From Malus domestica (Eukaryota > Streptophyta > Magnoliopsida > Rosales > Rosaceae), in the NCBI RefSeq assembly GCF_042453785.1, contig NC_091669.1:32319001-32383000 (forward strand): a stretch of 64,000 nucleotides of DNA, in the 5' to 3' direction. The stretch's first letter is position 1. Each line of letters begins with the position of its first letter. Under the pieces are notes generated by a model, which saw nothing but the letters and a program-made list of their open reading frames with translations, did no database searches and had not been told where the DNA came from. The position numbers and the translations under genes are program-made. Positions 34,841 to 47,697 of this stretch are shown in pieces.

Positions 34841-34984
34841 TTGATGACATATAATTTGTTTTACTCATTTGATTTAACTTTTTTTATCTCTCTAGCAATA
34901 GCGTTATACCTTAAGCAATTATCCGATCATCAACTTCTATGTTATTTAATTTACACATTTAGTCTCGCTATTATTACCTTTTGC

Positions 34985-35699
34985 AAAAGCATTCGCAAGG
35001 AGGAGATGAAGAAGGTGGAGGAGTGGATAAGAGCACATAGAGATGTTGCCGATATGGGAGGATTGGTTTTTAGGTACGAGCCGTAGTTTATGCAAGAAAA
35101 TGTTGAAAAGACAGTTGGAATAGATGATCGCGCGCAACATCTCTGTAAATTTTCTTCTATTAGAAGATGAATCAAGCGAGGTTGGGCTTGCCGTGATCTA
35201 TGGGATGGGTCGAATCGGGAAGACCACCGTATCCAAATTTGCTTATAACCTGCAGATTGTTAAATTTCAAGGTAGAAGGCTTCCTTTCAAATATCAGAGA
35301 AACTTCATAACAACCCGATGTTTGGTTCGATTGCAAAAGAAACTAATTTCGGACATCCAAAAGGCGAAGGCTAAGAAAGCTACAACGCCAATGAAGGAAT
35401 AATCAAGAACAAGCATGTTGTATGTTGCAAAAGAGTTCTTGTTGTTGTCAATGATGCAATTCTTGTTGGGTTCGAAAACCGCTGCTGGTGTGGAAGCCAA
35501 ACTTATGGCCAGGCAGAGGCTAAAATGCTTCTATGAATCTTCCCGGCCCTCGAAAATAATGAATAACTGTGACTTGCCACCAGTTGTTCTTTGTTTAAAC
35601 TTTCTTAAAGTTTATACGATGCACAAGGTTGAAGGACCGAATGAGTACGAATCGCTTGACCTTTACAGTTGGCATGCCTTTGGGCAAGACCATCCTTAG
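34985..35699 (+). pseudogene. Relic of an NBS (probably TIR-NBS-LRR) resistance-type gene
   Basis: Short frames in different phases recall an R-protein in order. First is EEMKKVEEWIRAHRDVADM, like the end of a TIR domain. Next is VGIDDRAQHL, like the linker before the NBS. Then come VGLAVIYGMGRIGKTTVSKF (35180-35244), a P-loop with Arg in place of the usual second Gly, and LVRLQKKLISDI, like the RNBS-A region. Stops and frame changes separate the pieces, and no kinase-2, GLPL or LRR block is readable. It is a truncated, inactive copy. The TIR class is an inference from the linker. Confidence 0.65.
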
Positions 35700-36590
35700 G
35701 AAAATGAAGAAATGAAAAAATTGCGGCCGATTGGGGAGTAGGGGATTGATTTCTCAACAAGAAAACTTGTCCATTCTAGTCCTTCCCAAACCGGAAGGAC
35801 TTAAATGGATAGGAAATTTTCACGTCTAATCCTCTCAAAATGAAAAAAAAAAAAACATTTTCATGTACCTTTTATATAACTTGAATTTATAGGGTTATCC
35901 ATTCCAATCCAATCCTAGACACCAACGAGACCGTTGTTTAAATAAAACATTTAAGCATATTGATAACCGCTTTCATCTCCAGGTAGTGTAGTACAACATT
36001 GAAGGCAGGATGCTGGTGTCTGCTAATCAACCAGCTTGTATAATCTTAATCCTAAAATTTGGCTGAGCTCTATTCCATTCCATTCCATTGAGTTTTTGTC
36101 TCAGCTTCTAATCAAAACATAGTGACTTCTAAATAAAACAGAAATGTAACAACTCCGGCACGGATCTCTGATTAGGCCGTTTCTCGCTATCAAATTTAAA
36201 CAAACTAATGCATACCATCTATAGGTTTCAGTATTAGTTTTTTTTCACCCAAAACTGTGAAAATAAACTGTTTTTTGAGCTCCATTTTTTTTATATTTGC
36301 TTTTTATAAAAACACCTCGATACCAAACCAGTACTATGAATCATAAAACGTCACTACGTTGGTTTTTGTTCAAGTCACACAAATACAACATCATAACAGA
36401 TCGTGTAAGCATTCGTAAATTATGTTCTACCTAACATTTACTACATTGGAATTGGATTGGGCAAAAACCCCCAAAAATCAAGTAGTAATTATCATAAAAC
36501 ACACTACAATTACAAACCGAGAAATTCAACTAAACGAAATTAAAAAAAGGAAAAAAAAAATAAAAAAAAAAGAGAGCAGAGCTTACAAAA
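35700..36590. other. Intergenic spacer with a half MITE
   Basis: 35760-35935 ends with GGTTATCCATTCCAATCCAA, TCCTAGACACCAACGAGACC, resembling the right half of the MITE in the fructokinase intron (22844-23125). The rest is AT-rich 3' flank of the Hikeshi-like gene. Confidence 0.4.
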
Positions 36591-37249
36591 TTACAAAGCG
36601 AAGCCTTTCAAGTACTCAGGATCGCGCTTAGCCCTCTCCTGAAACTTCTTGAACCACCGGTCCAAGATATCCATGGGCACCACCAGCTTGCTCCCATCCA
36701 CGCCGCAAAACGACTGCATAAAATTGAACAGATTCTCCCCAACTTTCATCGCCAACCTCTCGATTCGCTTCTCGGCGGTGACGTCCAGCGACGGCAGCGT
36801 CGCCAGGTCCTCCACCGACACGCCGATTTTGGCCGACAGCGGCGCCGCGTCGGCTGTGAGATGCAGCTGCCCTCCCTGCTGTGGCCACGGAAGAGCAAGC
36901 ACCGCCGACGGCCTAGCCACGGTGATGGCGCCGCAGAAGAAGAAGGCAGAACCCGGGGACTGGATGTAGACGGCTAGGGCTTTGTCCGGCGGGAGTGTGA
37001 AGTTGTTTAAGAGAAATATGCAGAGCTCGCGCACTTGATCGTACTCCTCCCCTGCGCACATTAGAAAAACCGTACGTTAGAATGATAAACTGCGCCGACG
37101 AAGAAAAAATTGAAGAAAAAAAAGAGGGAAAAATAGGGAAATTTACCGACGAAGGTGTTCATGTCGAGAATCCAGTGGAAGGTGTCGATCTGGGAGAAGG
37201 AGGAGATGTCCATTGGGAAGCTGCGATTCGGGAAGACGACTCCGAACAT
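36591..37249 (-). CDS. Hikeshi / OPI10 family protein (Hsp70 nuclear import carrier), 187 aa, two exons
   Basis: Exons on the minus strand: 37147-37249 and 36591-37051; GT-AG intron, total 187 residues, close to the family length of about 190-200. The N-terminus MFGVVFPNRSFPMDISSFSQ is the conserved Hikeshi start. Exon 2 has the hydrophobic core LCIFLLNNFTLPPDKALAVY and SPGSAFFFCGAITVARPSAV, then WPQQGGQ. The C-terminal helix ends DRWFKKFQERAKRDPEYLKG. In animals Hikeshi carries Hsp70 into the nucleus during heat stress, and plant homologues are linked to thermotolerance. That role is inherited from the family and not visible here. Confidence 0.92.
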
Positions 37250-39925
37250 TTTCTTGACTGTTGTGATGAAAGAGGAGACTGGAGATGTGGATAGTGGCGA
37301 GAGATTGTGAGAATGTTTGAAAAGTTGAGTGCGTGTTGCTGTTTAACGGTGGGGATTAGAAGGGAGGAGAAGCATCCAGAACAATCTAGAAGAGTTGAGT
37401 GCAAAATAATCTAAATTACGAAGAGTTGTGTTTTCTCCTCTCAACATTTAAGTTTGATAGAGTCCGGCGGCTCTAAACTCGTCTAAATTACGAAGACCTG
37501 TATATTTTCCTCTCAACATTTAAGTTTTGCTTAGATTTGCGACCAGATGCAAACAGTTAGGGCTTTTAAATGCAACTGTATATTTTCAGTAAAATTATGT
37601 GTGAACACAATCATGTTTGATTTTTTAGTTTAGTTCAACTTCATTCGTAATTCGAATTCAGTTTAAATTAAATTAAACTCGAGCAAGTGGAGAAGTTAGA
37701 TATTGTTAAATGCAGCCATAAAACCACAATGAATGTTTTCGAGTTCGTGATGAAGATTGAAGGCTCGTTATTAGGGTCAACAACTTTGTGAAAACAAAGT
37801 ATTGCATTAAGAGGTGATTGATCTAATTCTTCTCTCTTTTGTTTTGATTATGTCAAAAGAATTAGGCTTTAAAGATCCAATGGTTGGATTTTTTATTTGC
37901 AAGTTCCGTTTCCGCTTTAATATTTGATTTATTAACATGAATGTTGTTGGATTCTAAAGGCATCACCAACAGGCTAACAGCGATTCAGATCAAAGACGGA
38001 GCCAATGAAGAATTAGGATGGTCAGTTGACCTTTCTCATATATTCATTATATATATATATATATTCTCTGAAAGCATGACCCTTCTCATACTAGTTACCA
38101 AATATGCAAATTTTAAGTCTTTGACTGTATGTTTCTAGGGATCATAAGATATAACCATGGTAATATAGATGCTACATATGGTAGTGGTTGTGGTTATTTC
38201 TAAATTAAAATTTCATATGAGTGAAATTTACTATCCCTACATGAGGTGAATGTAGGGAAATCAACTTGGTAAATCTAAGGACTTTGTGCTATTGGATAAA
38301 TTAATTTTGTTATGTCTTAATTTTGTTACTTTAGGTTGATCCTTCTTTTTCTTGAAAATATATAGGAAAATATTTTAGAGATTTTAATTAATTAGGGTCC
38401 AATTTTGATTTGATTCTTGTCATGTGTACAAAGGTTTGGTTTTATTTATTTCCCATTACTGCTATTTTGTAATCTTATAAAATTTTCTTGTGAAAAGGAA
38501 TAAAGTATTCCCAAGTTTGTGAGATTATTAGAGAATCCTGAATTGTTCCTAAACCTTATATTTTCAACTTGGTGTCAAAGTAGAGTTCGATTTTTGGTTG
38601 AAATCTATTGTGTATGAATCCTTGTTGGTACACTGAGCTATTTTTCTTCGTGCGTCCGCATGCCATGAACTTGAGGGTGAAAATTATCGACAATTTTCAG
38701 AAAAAGAAAAAGAAAGAACGGAGATTATCTACAATTTTTGAAAAGGTTTATGTTTGTTCCAACTTCCAACATGCCACGAGATCAATTCAAGTTTTTGAAA
38801 AGGTTCGTTTTAGTTCTACCATGTCAAGAGATTTATTTGTGGGGCTTTCGAACAGGTTCGTTCGTGTTTAGTTTTACCATGTCAAGAGATTTATTTGTGG
38901 GGCTTTCGAAAAGATTCACGTTAGTTCTACCAAACTAAAAGGTTTTATTGAGCTTTTGAAAAGAGGCATTTGTTCCAGTTGAACTTTCAGAAAGGTTGAC
39001 GTTAGTTCAAGTTAGTCGTTCGATAAGAGGCGTTATTAGCTTGAAGAACCTACGGCCTTGTCTACGAGGTCGAAGAACCCAAAGCTGAGAGGTTCCTTCT
39101 TCAACCATGATCGTTTGAATGAAAAGATCAAGTCACACTCCTAGAATGAAGTATACACTTGGCTGTTTGGCCGCGTATTTGCACCCTCACATTCACACCA
39201 GATTCTCCAAGGACGCAGTTATGTCCTAAACTAACAGCATGCCCCCTCGTAGGTTTTGTTTTTCTAGGATTAACAAGTACAATTATTACTAAACTCAAAA
39301 CAGCAGCATATGCCTATTAACACAAGACACAGAAATATATCGATGCATTGAGAGACTTTACCATTCACAACCATTATCTTCTTCCATTGATGGATGAAAT
39401 CAAAAAGCACACAAAGCAAAACACGTTATATGGAATGAGAGAATTTAGCACTGAACAAAAATGTTCAATATTGGTTTAGTATGGTTCCTTTTTCTTAAAA
39501 ATTTCTCATAACCGAACAGAACCGAACCGAACCGTTACTGTTACTAGTTTGGTCACAGTAAAAGCAACAAACCAACTCATAATGTAACTCATGAAATTGG
39601 ATCTAAGCTGCAACCCAAGTGGCGTGACTGGTGTCTTTGAGCAAAAACAATATACACAAATCATTTATCTCATTTAGCATATCACCCCAACATTAAAGCG
39701 TCGTTTTACACAAAATAAATGCTACCAACCATCAAAACAACTTTCAAATCAACCCAACATCTTCGTTGCCTCTAAGTCGGCTGGCCTAGGACGAAAAGCA
39801 TTGAGAAATCATCCAAGCACAAATTAATCTATATCGCGAAAATCACAACCATCATTTTTGTACAGCTACCATAGCTAAACACTGATTGATACCAGCAAGC
39901 AAAGTTCCACACCTCCAGTTTCGAA
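37250..39925. other. Intergenic spacer, no gene supported
   Basis: Holds the likely promoter of the Hikeshi-like gene (37250-37420) and AT-rich sequence. 38770-38930 has two copies of CATGTCAAGAGATTTATTTG plus GGGGCTTTCGAA, a ~55-bp direct repeat. TTGGTGTCAAAG near 38570 resembles the tRNA-Met primer-binding words after a copia LTR, but I could not build an element around it. Confidence 0.4.
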
Positions 39926-42900
39926 CTAACTCTGCATGATATCTGTGTGATAGCTGTCTAGTTCCTTGTCGAGTTCATCAACCGACTTCTCCACATGCTT
40001 CTTCCTCCACTCTCCACCACGACCACGCCCACGCCCACGCCCACGCCCACGACCACTGCCGCTGCCACTCCCACGTGGTTTCCCTCGACCGTTTCTATTC
40101 CCTCCACGGCTGCTCCCACTACAAAATACAGAAACAATGTAATTGTAATCACAGCTTGAAATGATACTGACTATTACTAAAATCCCACAGCAGCATATAT
40201 ACCATACAGCTGCAAATACCAAACTGAAGACGCATATGTACAGATACATTCAGGTACTGGATCACAAATATTTTTAACTTGTAGGTTTCCCGTTATACTC
40301 GTTTTGGAAAAAATAAAACTCTTGGTACCCACAAGCATGTAATTTCTTTCAACATAACTGGGAAGATAGGTAGCTATTATATGTTCTCAATTTTCACTGC
40401 TGGGATAGCTCTTAGTCAACACGTAGATGATGTAGACATTTCATAATTGTACATAAGCATAAGTATTAGATGCCGCAGCTTGGGGGTATGTAGACAATCA
40501 AACAGAGTTCAAGCAGCACAATGCACACAACAAGTAGCCCATAAAAAAAACCTTTACTGAATGTGTGATTTCATTTTATAAACTTATGTGTCTTGATTGC
40601 AAAACTTACAAAGATAACAGATACTGAACAAATTGATTCTAGAACCATATCATACCCACAAGAAGTCAAGAACTATATCATACTCACAAGAAGTCAAGAA
40701 CCATATCATCCCCACAAGAAGTCAAGAACCATATCACCAAAACCAAGCCAGATAAACACCAGTCAACAGGAACATTGGAAACGGTCTGGTTAAATACGGG
40801 ATTTAAACGTCGGGTTCAAACTACTTAATAGTACCCTCATACCAAAAGAGAAGTTAAATTAGGGTGCCTAGTATAAATGAAAATTGACAAATAAGTAAAG
40901 ATCTAAAACTACATTAATGAAACCCTCTTTGTCAACCAAAAGATGGTGAAAAGACTATTTAGTCTTCTATCACACAAAAAAATGATGGGCAATAATGTAA
41001 TTTCATAGGTTCAAATTTTACTATTTTTTTATTGAAGCCTCACCTAAAGGTGATGTTAAAATATCTCCAATATTTAAAATTTAAAAATAAAAAAAACCAA
41101 AAACAAAAACAAAAACCTCCCACCCCCCCCCCCAATTCCCATGTTCTCCCTCTCTCCTTCCCATTTTTCTAAAAAAATGTGTTCATACACAAAGTGTGTA
41201 GGCAAATGCTAGTGTTAGTTAACAAAACTATAATTAGGTCCCTCATAAATAACTAGCTCAGCTATATCACCTAAAAATAAGTTAAGTTCATACAAACAGA
41301 GAAACAAGAATATGACGGCCTAAACTCAATTCAGCATACGAATTTGTTCTCACGTGGTAAGTGAAATCACTGAGCTTGCACGAGAACCCTCCTATCTGGA
41401 TGCATAATTGGCATTTGCCTCCAGTCTAGTAGTTTAGGCTGTTAAATTTGAATCTCTAGCCTAACAATTTCACCTTTTTCCATCAATAAAATCTCTACAC
41501 AAATATCACTTTGATAATAACAGTACACATATAATAAATGGTTTGGGAGGGAGACAAATGAAGGAAGCATGGGGATCAAGGAAAAAACAAGCTTGAAGAT
41601 CAACCAACGAATTGTGTTACATTTCTAGCTAGGGCAGGCTACATTGAGTTGCAAATTTTAGGTGTCCCTAAGTAAATAAGACGCTGCATTAATTAACAAA
41701 ATAGCAACTGAATACATCATCATAAGCCTAAAGAGAAATGCAACATTCAAAGCCTTATCCATCTTTAACGATCCACAAACGAACCCAACTTGTCATCTCA
41801 TGAAGTTTTAAAAATACCAAACTAACAATAAACATTTTGGCAACCAAACAGACGTAGAACATCATAGAGAGATAGCAATAGAGAAAATACAACAGCAGTC
41901 CATCCCCTTTTATCTGTGTGCATGCGACAAAACTTGAATGATTTTATTACTTTAAAAAAAGTACTTACCATGCTCTAACTTTTAAGCCATCGGATAAAAC
42001 TTTACAGTTAATAAAACACTTGTCATTTACTTGTATGCAGTAAATTGTAATCCTATAAACCATTTTTTTATTAGAACTGTTTTCCTAAAACCATTTTGAT
42101 TTAAATCAAACGATTATGTGTGCAATCCTTGCACATGGACGAGTAAGCTAATTGTCTGTCTACACTTAATAAAACACTTATCATTTACTTGTGTGCCGTA
42201 AACTGTTATCCCATAAACCATTTTGATTTAAATCAAACGATTATGTGTGCAATCCTTGCACACGGACGAGCAAGCTAATTGTCTGTCTACTCTTCCATTA
42301 TTATCTGTTTCCTTGCACAACGGCCAATTTAAATTTTTCTCCAACCATATAATACATCATCTAACTAAGATGTCTGGACGTAAATATATCTAATATTTTT
42401 AATTATAATTATTTTTAAGAAACAACACCAAAAACTACAGGGCCAACCTAAGGCTCATGACCCACCACTCTTGGTCCATCGGTCAGCCTGCTAAAGACCC
42501 ATAGCTCGGTACCAGTATTATATGGCCTAATTTTGTTAATGGTGCATGGCACCATGTAGCATTGACCTGTCAATGGTCTTCTAAGCCAAACATGGGGTGT
42601 ATAGACATTGTTTTGATAGACTGTTGATAAATCTTTCTAACATGCGTATGATAGGTCCACAAGCACGTCAGACAAATTAGACAAAATTGGAACTCTAGCA
42701 CATATGTTTTACATCAAGAAAACAACAAGACATCGACAGTTCAAAAAGACACAATTTCATAGTCACAAGGTAAAAAGAAAAGAACTTACCCAGAACCGCG
42801 GTTAACCATAGGCATAGCATAGCCACCAGCATTACCAGGTCCAGGCCTGCATTACAAAAGGACAATGAAAGATAAATATCCTTACTTTATGCAGTGCAAC

Positions 42901-45900
42901 AATAACAGCACCTCACATACAAAAGGCCTAATTAATCATGGAGTATCAAAAACTTCTATGACCTGATATGACTTAAAAATGCTCTAGGAAAGAAACAATA
43001 TATTATCAGGAGACATTAAAGATATGGGGTGTGATATCCACACACCCCATTTTACTTCTCACACACCCTTCTAATTTTCGGCCGTTGGATCGGATGAATT
43101 GAAGGTCAACGGATAGAAATTAATAAGGGTGTGTGAGAAGTAATTTGGGATGTGTGGATAGCACACCCCTAAAGATATTTGTTATAATAAATATGAGTTA
43201 TATTAAGAAGATACAAAAGGAAGCATAAGAAACATGTATGAGCAGTCCATCTCCTAATGCCAAAACCCAGAAAACACCTAAACCACCAGTCAGACCACTA
43301 TAACCCAATAAAACCTCAGTGCCAGTTTTTCTGCACACCCACAGGTCCACACCCATCCAATGCCCTACAACAATCAATTCTAAATCGGTCTAGTGAATCT
43401 GCAATGAAAACATATATGGCCCATATACTTCCCCTCCTTGATCAAGACACTCGAAGGTAGAAATTAACATGCAAGGTCTTTTATCCATGAACAACCAACC
43501 AATAGAATGTTCACCTTGGTTGGGAGTCTGGGATACCCACCTGCCAAATCAACCTTCAGTGGTTCAAAGGGAGGATCCAGTTGACAGGTGACCACTGTAG
43601 GAAAAAAAATTGCACAATTTGAATGCAACTTGAATGCAAAGATATATCACCTAGATGGGAGAAAAGTCTGCATATTCCCCACCTAATGCGGAAGGAAAGG
43701 CCTGCATATCACCTAGAAAGAAATCTAAGCTTCTAAGAGCATCTCCAATGGAAGTCCCCATTTAGGGACTCCCACCACCACATTTGAGTACTCATTTAAG
43801 GAATCTTGTGTCCCTAAAGGAATATTGCCTCCAATGGGAGAGTCCTTGCAGCAGAATCCCTAAATTTGAAGTTTTTATGATTTCATGTGATAATTTGATT
43901 AGGTGCACATTTTTTGTTTATGTTAACCTTTTTAATTAATTAAAAGCATTAAAAGCTTAAAATCTTTAATCAAGATTATGGGCCCCGTTTTCCACTCAAG
44001 GTGCACATTTTTGTTGTTTATGTTAACCTTTTTTTAATTAATTAAAAGTTTCAATCAAGATTGTGGGCCCTGTTTTCCCTCAAGGTTGTCCCTATATAGT
44101 CCCTATATGTGAGGACATACACTATGTATCCGGTGACTTTCTTATCCATTGGAGATTCATTTTGTCCCTATATTTGTTTTGTACCTATTTTATACGGTGG
44201 TTGTCCTTATTTAGGGACTCCACTAGAGATGCTCTAAGTCATTGAATTAATAGAAGGTTGCATTTCAAAACTAAATGAGGAAGGAAATAGAGATTAAAAG
44301 GTGACATCCCCACCCAAACATTTACCCACTCTCTTCCAATTACCCACCCCCAACTTTCAAAAGAGGGAGAAAAGACAGTAACATTGACAATGTGCTTCCA
44401 AAGACTTCGGAAACAACCTCTCCCCACAACCTGAGGATCCCACCCAATGGAGACCAGAACATAGAGACTTACAATGGAAAGAATTAAGTAAGTTGAACTT
44501 AGAAATAATTTGCTGGTAATTTTAATATATTCACATTCAACCAAAACATCCAACAGAAATTAACAAATAACAATGGTTGTTCTTGGTGTCGCCATCTCTA
44601 TATATATGACCAGCAGCTAATAATATGTAAAAGGGAGATGGACATTGTCCACAATTCCAGACAAAGATATGGTAGAATTTATGTGAATATTGAAACAATT
44701 AGCAAAGGCCATCTCCAACAATTCCTTGTATCCTTTAGCAAATAGATGCAAGCCTGTTGATCGCTCGATGTATCCTGGTGTAATTTAATCATTAACAATA
44801 TATGATTTTATACACATGCCCATGAATGCAGCGACAGTTGCTTAAAAATATGATAGAAACAGTGTGAAAGGGGAAAAAGAAAGCATACGTCATTACAACA
44901 GTCCTTTTCTTCCTTCCGTGCCTGCCTGTCACATTCACACGAGCTGAAATAGGCATCCCTGCACTGGCACCAATAATCTCAATTTTCATAGGCTTCCCGT
45001 CCAATAAAACATTATTATAGCGCTTCAATGCTGCGAATGCATCACTTCTTCTAGTATAAACCACTTCAGCTGAGCCCTGATAACACAACAGGAAAATTTC
45101 CTTAATAAAACTTGACCACCAAAGTGTCTATCAAATAGTAGAAAGAAGTACAGATCCAATTATACTCGGCTGAGAATAATGCTTAACATATAACAACTGT
45201 CCTTAAATAGACCAACACTGGCTAAACTAATAAACAATGTCAAAATACATATCAAGATCAAACATCAGAGTATCACATATACCAATGTTAATTAGATATC
45301 ATGAAACGAAGAAATAACACCTTGGCTGGCTTTTGCAGAATCCACCAGCCAGAAGGGTAGACTAATATTCAACATCAAATGTCTACTGGACAAGCATGGC
45401 ACAATGTCTCTTAAAACAATGTACAATGTAAAAAAAATGAAGTTAGGGGCTTTGATATATTCAGAGTTTGCTTGGATTAGAACCATTACGAGAAAACTAA
45501 CAAGTACAAATGCTTTACAAAAATGTCTACTTGTACTTCTGAACATGGAAATTCTAATAGGGATTGAACAGAGTTGAATCACACTAGTTTACACTCTGTT
45601 TATATATCAGGATTTTAAAATCAATACAATGACTTCAAATACAAGTTTATTTTCTTTGAGTTATTTGTAGACACTACAACCAATATCAGGATCTTAACTA
45701 AAAATCAGTGCCAAATATAAGTAAAACAACAAATCAGGATAGAATGTAAGAGGGAAGAACTCTAAATACTGAGCAAAAAACTCACACTTTGGCGACCATT
45801 TTTGTCAAAATGTATTGCATATCGCTTCATCTCTCCGATCTCAGAGAAAAGTTCCTGAGTTGCAGTTGCACGTGACGTTTCAGGAGAATGTTACAAGAAA

Positions 45901-46698
45901 CTCGATATAGAAAGTGCTTAAGATGAAAGTATATGGCTCAAGTTGTACCCTTATATCCTCATTTGTCACTCCGTAGTCCAAGTTAGATACATATAACTTT
46001 GTGCCAATTTCAATCCCTGATATCCCCGCAGCTCTAAGGCTGTCTTCAAACAAATCAGGCTGCCATGGGAAACGCTTGGTTCTGCGGGTAGACTGATGAA
46101 AGCATGCAGAAAAAGATCCAGATGGGGGAAAATAAAAGTCAGCTCACGAATAGATAACAAGATAATTTGCCATTCTTCAAAGTCCCCAGAAAAATAACCC
46201 AACAACCCACAAGTACAGATAAATCTCGAAGATAACCGTACATATGGAGTGGGCGACGATAGGCTATAGCGGTTAAGAAGATGAGCCAAAATGAGCTTCT
46301 CCATGAACAACATACGTCACATATCCTCTAGTATTTGACTTTCTAAGCATTTTAGAGATCCCCTCGTATTTGACTTTCTAAGCGTTTTAGAGATCCTCGT
46401 GTATTTGGGTTTTAAAATCATATTCTCAAGCATATCATTAAACATCTACAGTTTTTTAGCTTGCCTTGGCAATGGTATATGAGGACGGCCGAGTAACCCC
46501 CGGGAGAGGACCTCTACGAACAAGTCCTGTAATTCTTCCAGCTGGAATTCTTCCAGCGGCCATCCTTCCAGCATTAAAGGAGCCACGTGCTCCACCGCGG
46601 CCACGAGAACCCCTACCACGTTGTTCTCTATTTCTGTCACGATTACCCCTGCTGTTCTTAATCATGTCATCAAGCGACATATCCAAAGCAGTCGACAT
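39926..46698 (-). CDS. ALY/REF mRNA export adaptor (THO complex subunit 4-like), 294 aa, six exons
   Basis: Couples spliced mRNA to export through the TREX complex and the UAP56 helicase in the nucleus. Exons on the minus strand: 46465-46698, 45949-46092, 45786-45854, 44889-45076, 42790-42846 and 39926-40118, giving 294 residues. Intron 1 has a GC donor (AAG|GCAAGC); the others are GT-AG. The N-terminal UAP56-binding motif is LDMSLDDMIKNSR (residues 5-17), then an RGG-rich stretch (RGRGSRGRGGARG). The RRM is about 109-187, with RNP2 LYVSNL and RNP1-like GSAEVVY, plus AALKRYNNVLLDGKPMKIEI. The second half has another RG-repeat tract (GSGSGRGRGRGRGRG) and ends with the C-terminal UAP56-binding motif VDELDKELDSYHTDIM. 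Introns 4 and 5 are 2.0 and 2.7 kb. Confidence 0.94.
42009..42291. repeat. Direct tandem duplication (~130-155 bp units) in ALY intron 5
   Basis: TTAATAAAACACTTGTCATT starts at 42009 and recurs, with small changes, at 42165. Both units share AATCAAACGATTATGTGTGC and end in AAGCTAATTGTCTGTCTAC. The first unit carries an extra ~28 bp insertion. Confidence 0.8.
43026..43169. mobile_element. Mutator-type MITE, 144 bp, 9-bp target-site duplication
   Basis: TAAAGATAT flanks the element at 43017-43025 and 43170-43178. Its ends are inverted repeats: GGGGTGTGATATCCACACAC on the left and GGGGTGTGCTATCCACACAT on the complementary right. The 9-bp duplication length points to the Mutator superfamily. It lies in ALY intron 4. 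Confidence 0.88.
43737..44234. mobile_element. Tourist-like (PIF/Harbinger) MITE, ~500 bp, TAA target duplication
   Basis: The ends read GAGCATCTCCAATGG on the left and, on the complement, GAGCATCTCTAGTGG on the right, each flanked by TAA. Internal repeats include GTGGGCCC(C/T)GTTTTCC and TTTAGGGACTCC near both ends. It lies in ALY intron 4. Confidence 0.7.
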
Positions 46699-47697
46699 CT
46701 AAACGAGAGATTATATTTGAAATCCTTTTGCTATGAATGAGATCTAAACCTGCAATAACAAAAATTATATCAATAACGATAACCTCTAAATCATGAATCA
46801 TATTATACAAACAACAGTCAAAGATTACTCATCTCGATTTCTGAATTCAATTTCGTCGAATGTATAAGAAACTTTTTCAATATTCAGACAATGATGATGT
46901 AAATCGTAAGGAAAATCAATTCACAAAGTCCAATTACAGGTAAAATTTACAATTAGGTCAAAAAAGGGTAAATCAGACCATTAGAAACCTAAAATCAAAG
47001 CGATATTTTCCGATCGACGAGAAAGAAAACAACGAAATAAATCTACAAATCTACAAAGTATTCAAATCAGAAATCCTAGAACAAAGAATTAGGGCACGGA
47101 GAGAGAGAGAAGGGAACATACCAGGAGATTGATTAGAGAAGAGAAGCGTCCGCTGAGCCGAAGACAGACACAAGAGCGATTGGGCGCAGTGAGAAAGTAA
47201 AGTGTGAGATGGGGACGGAGACGAGTGTGTTAGGGTTTCTAAAGGCCTTTTTTCTTTGTGTTAAGTGGGATTTTAACTTGCTTTCGAAGTTCGAACGCTG
47301 TTTCGTACGCGGTTGTGACACAGATCGAATGTGATGTGTACTTGTCTTTTCTTTCGTGCCAATTTTCTTTTGGAGTAATGGTTTATAGACTAAATTGGTA
47401 AATTCGGGAAGAAGAACTAGTAATAGAAATAAAACCATCCATCTTAATTCTATATATGTTCAAATAAAATAATTTGTGATCAGAAAAAAGCTAAAATACC
47501 TATGTGATTATGCATACAATTAGGAATTGATGCCTTATTCACTTGCATATGACTATGCATACAATTTATATGAATGATTGCATAATTATATTGCTTATTC
47601 ATATGACTATGCATACGATTTATATGTATGAGTTACGGGGCTTAGCTACTATATTTTAATATAACATTATATCTTATTTTGGTTAATAGTTCAAAGA
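46699..47697. other. ALY upstream region and intergenic spacer
   Basis: 5' UTR and promoter of the minus-strand ALY gene (46699-47250), with a GAGAGAGAGA tract at 47099, followed by AT-rich spacer containing near-repeated TTCATATGACTATGCATAC words at 47530-47620. No gene was seen. Confidence 0.45.

Noticed and set aside
38560-38600. Possible copia LTR end with TTGGTGTCAAAG primer-binding-like site
   Set aside because: No LTR pair, polypurine tract or gag-pol sequence could be found around it.
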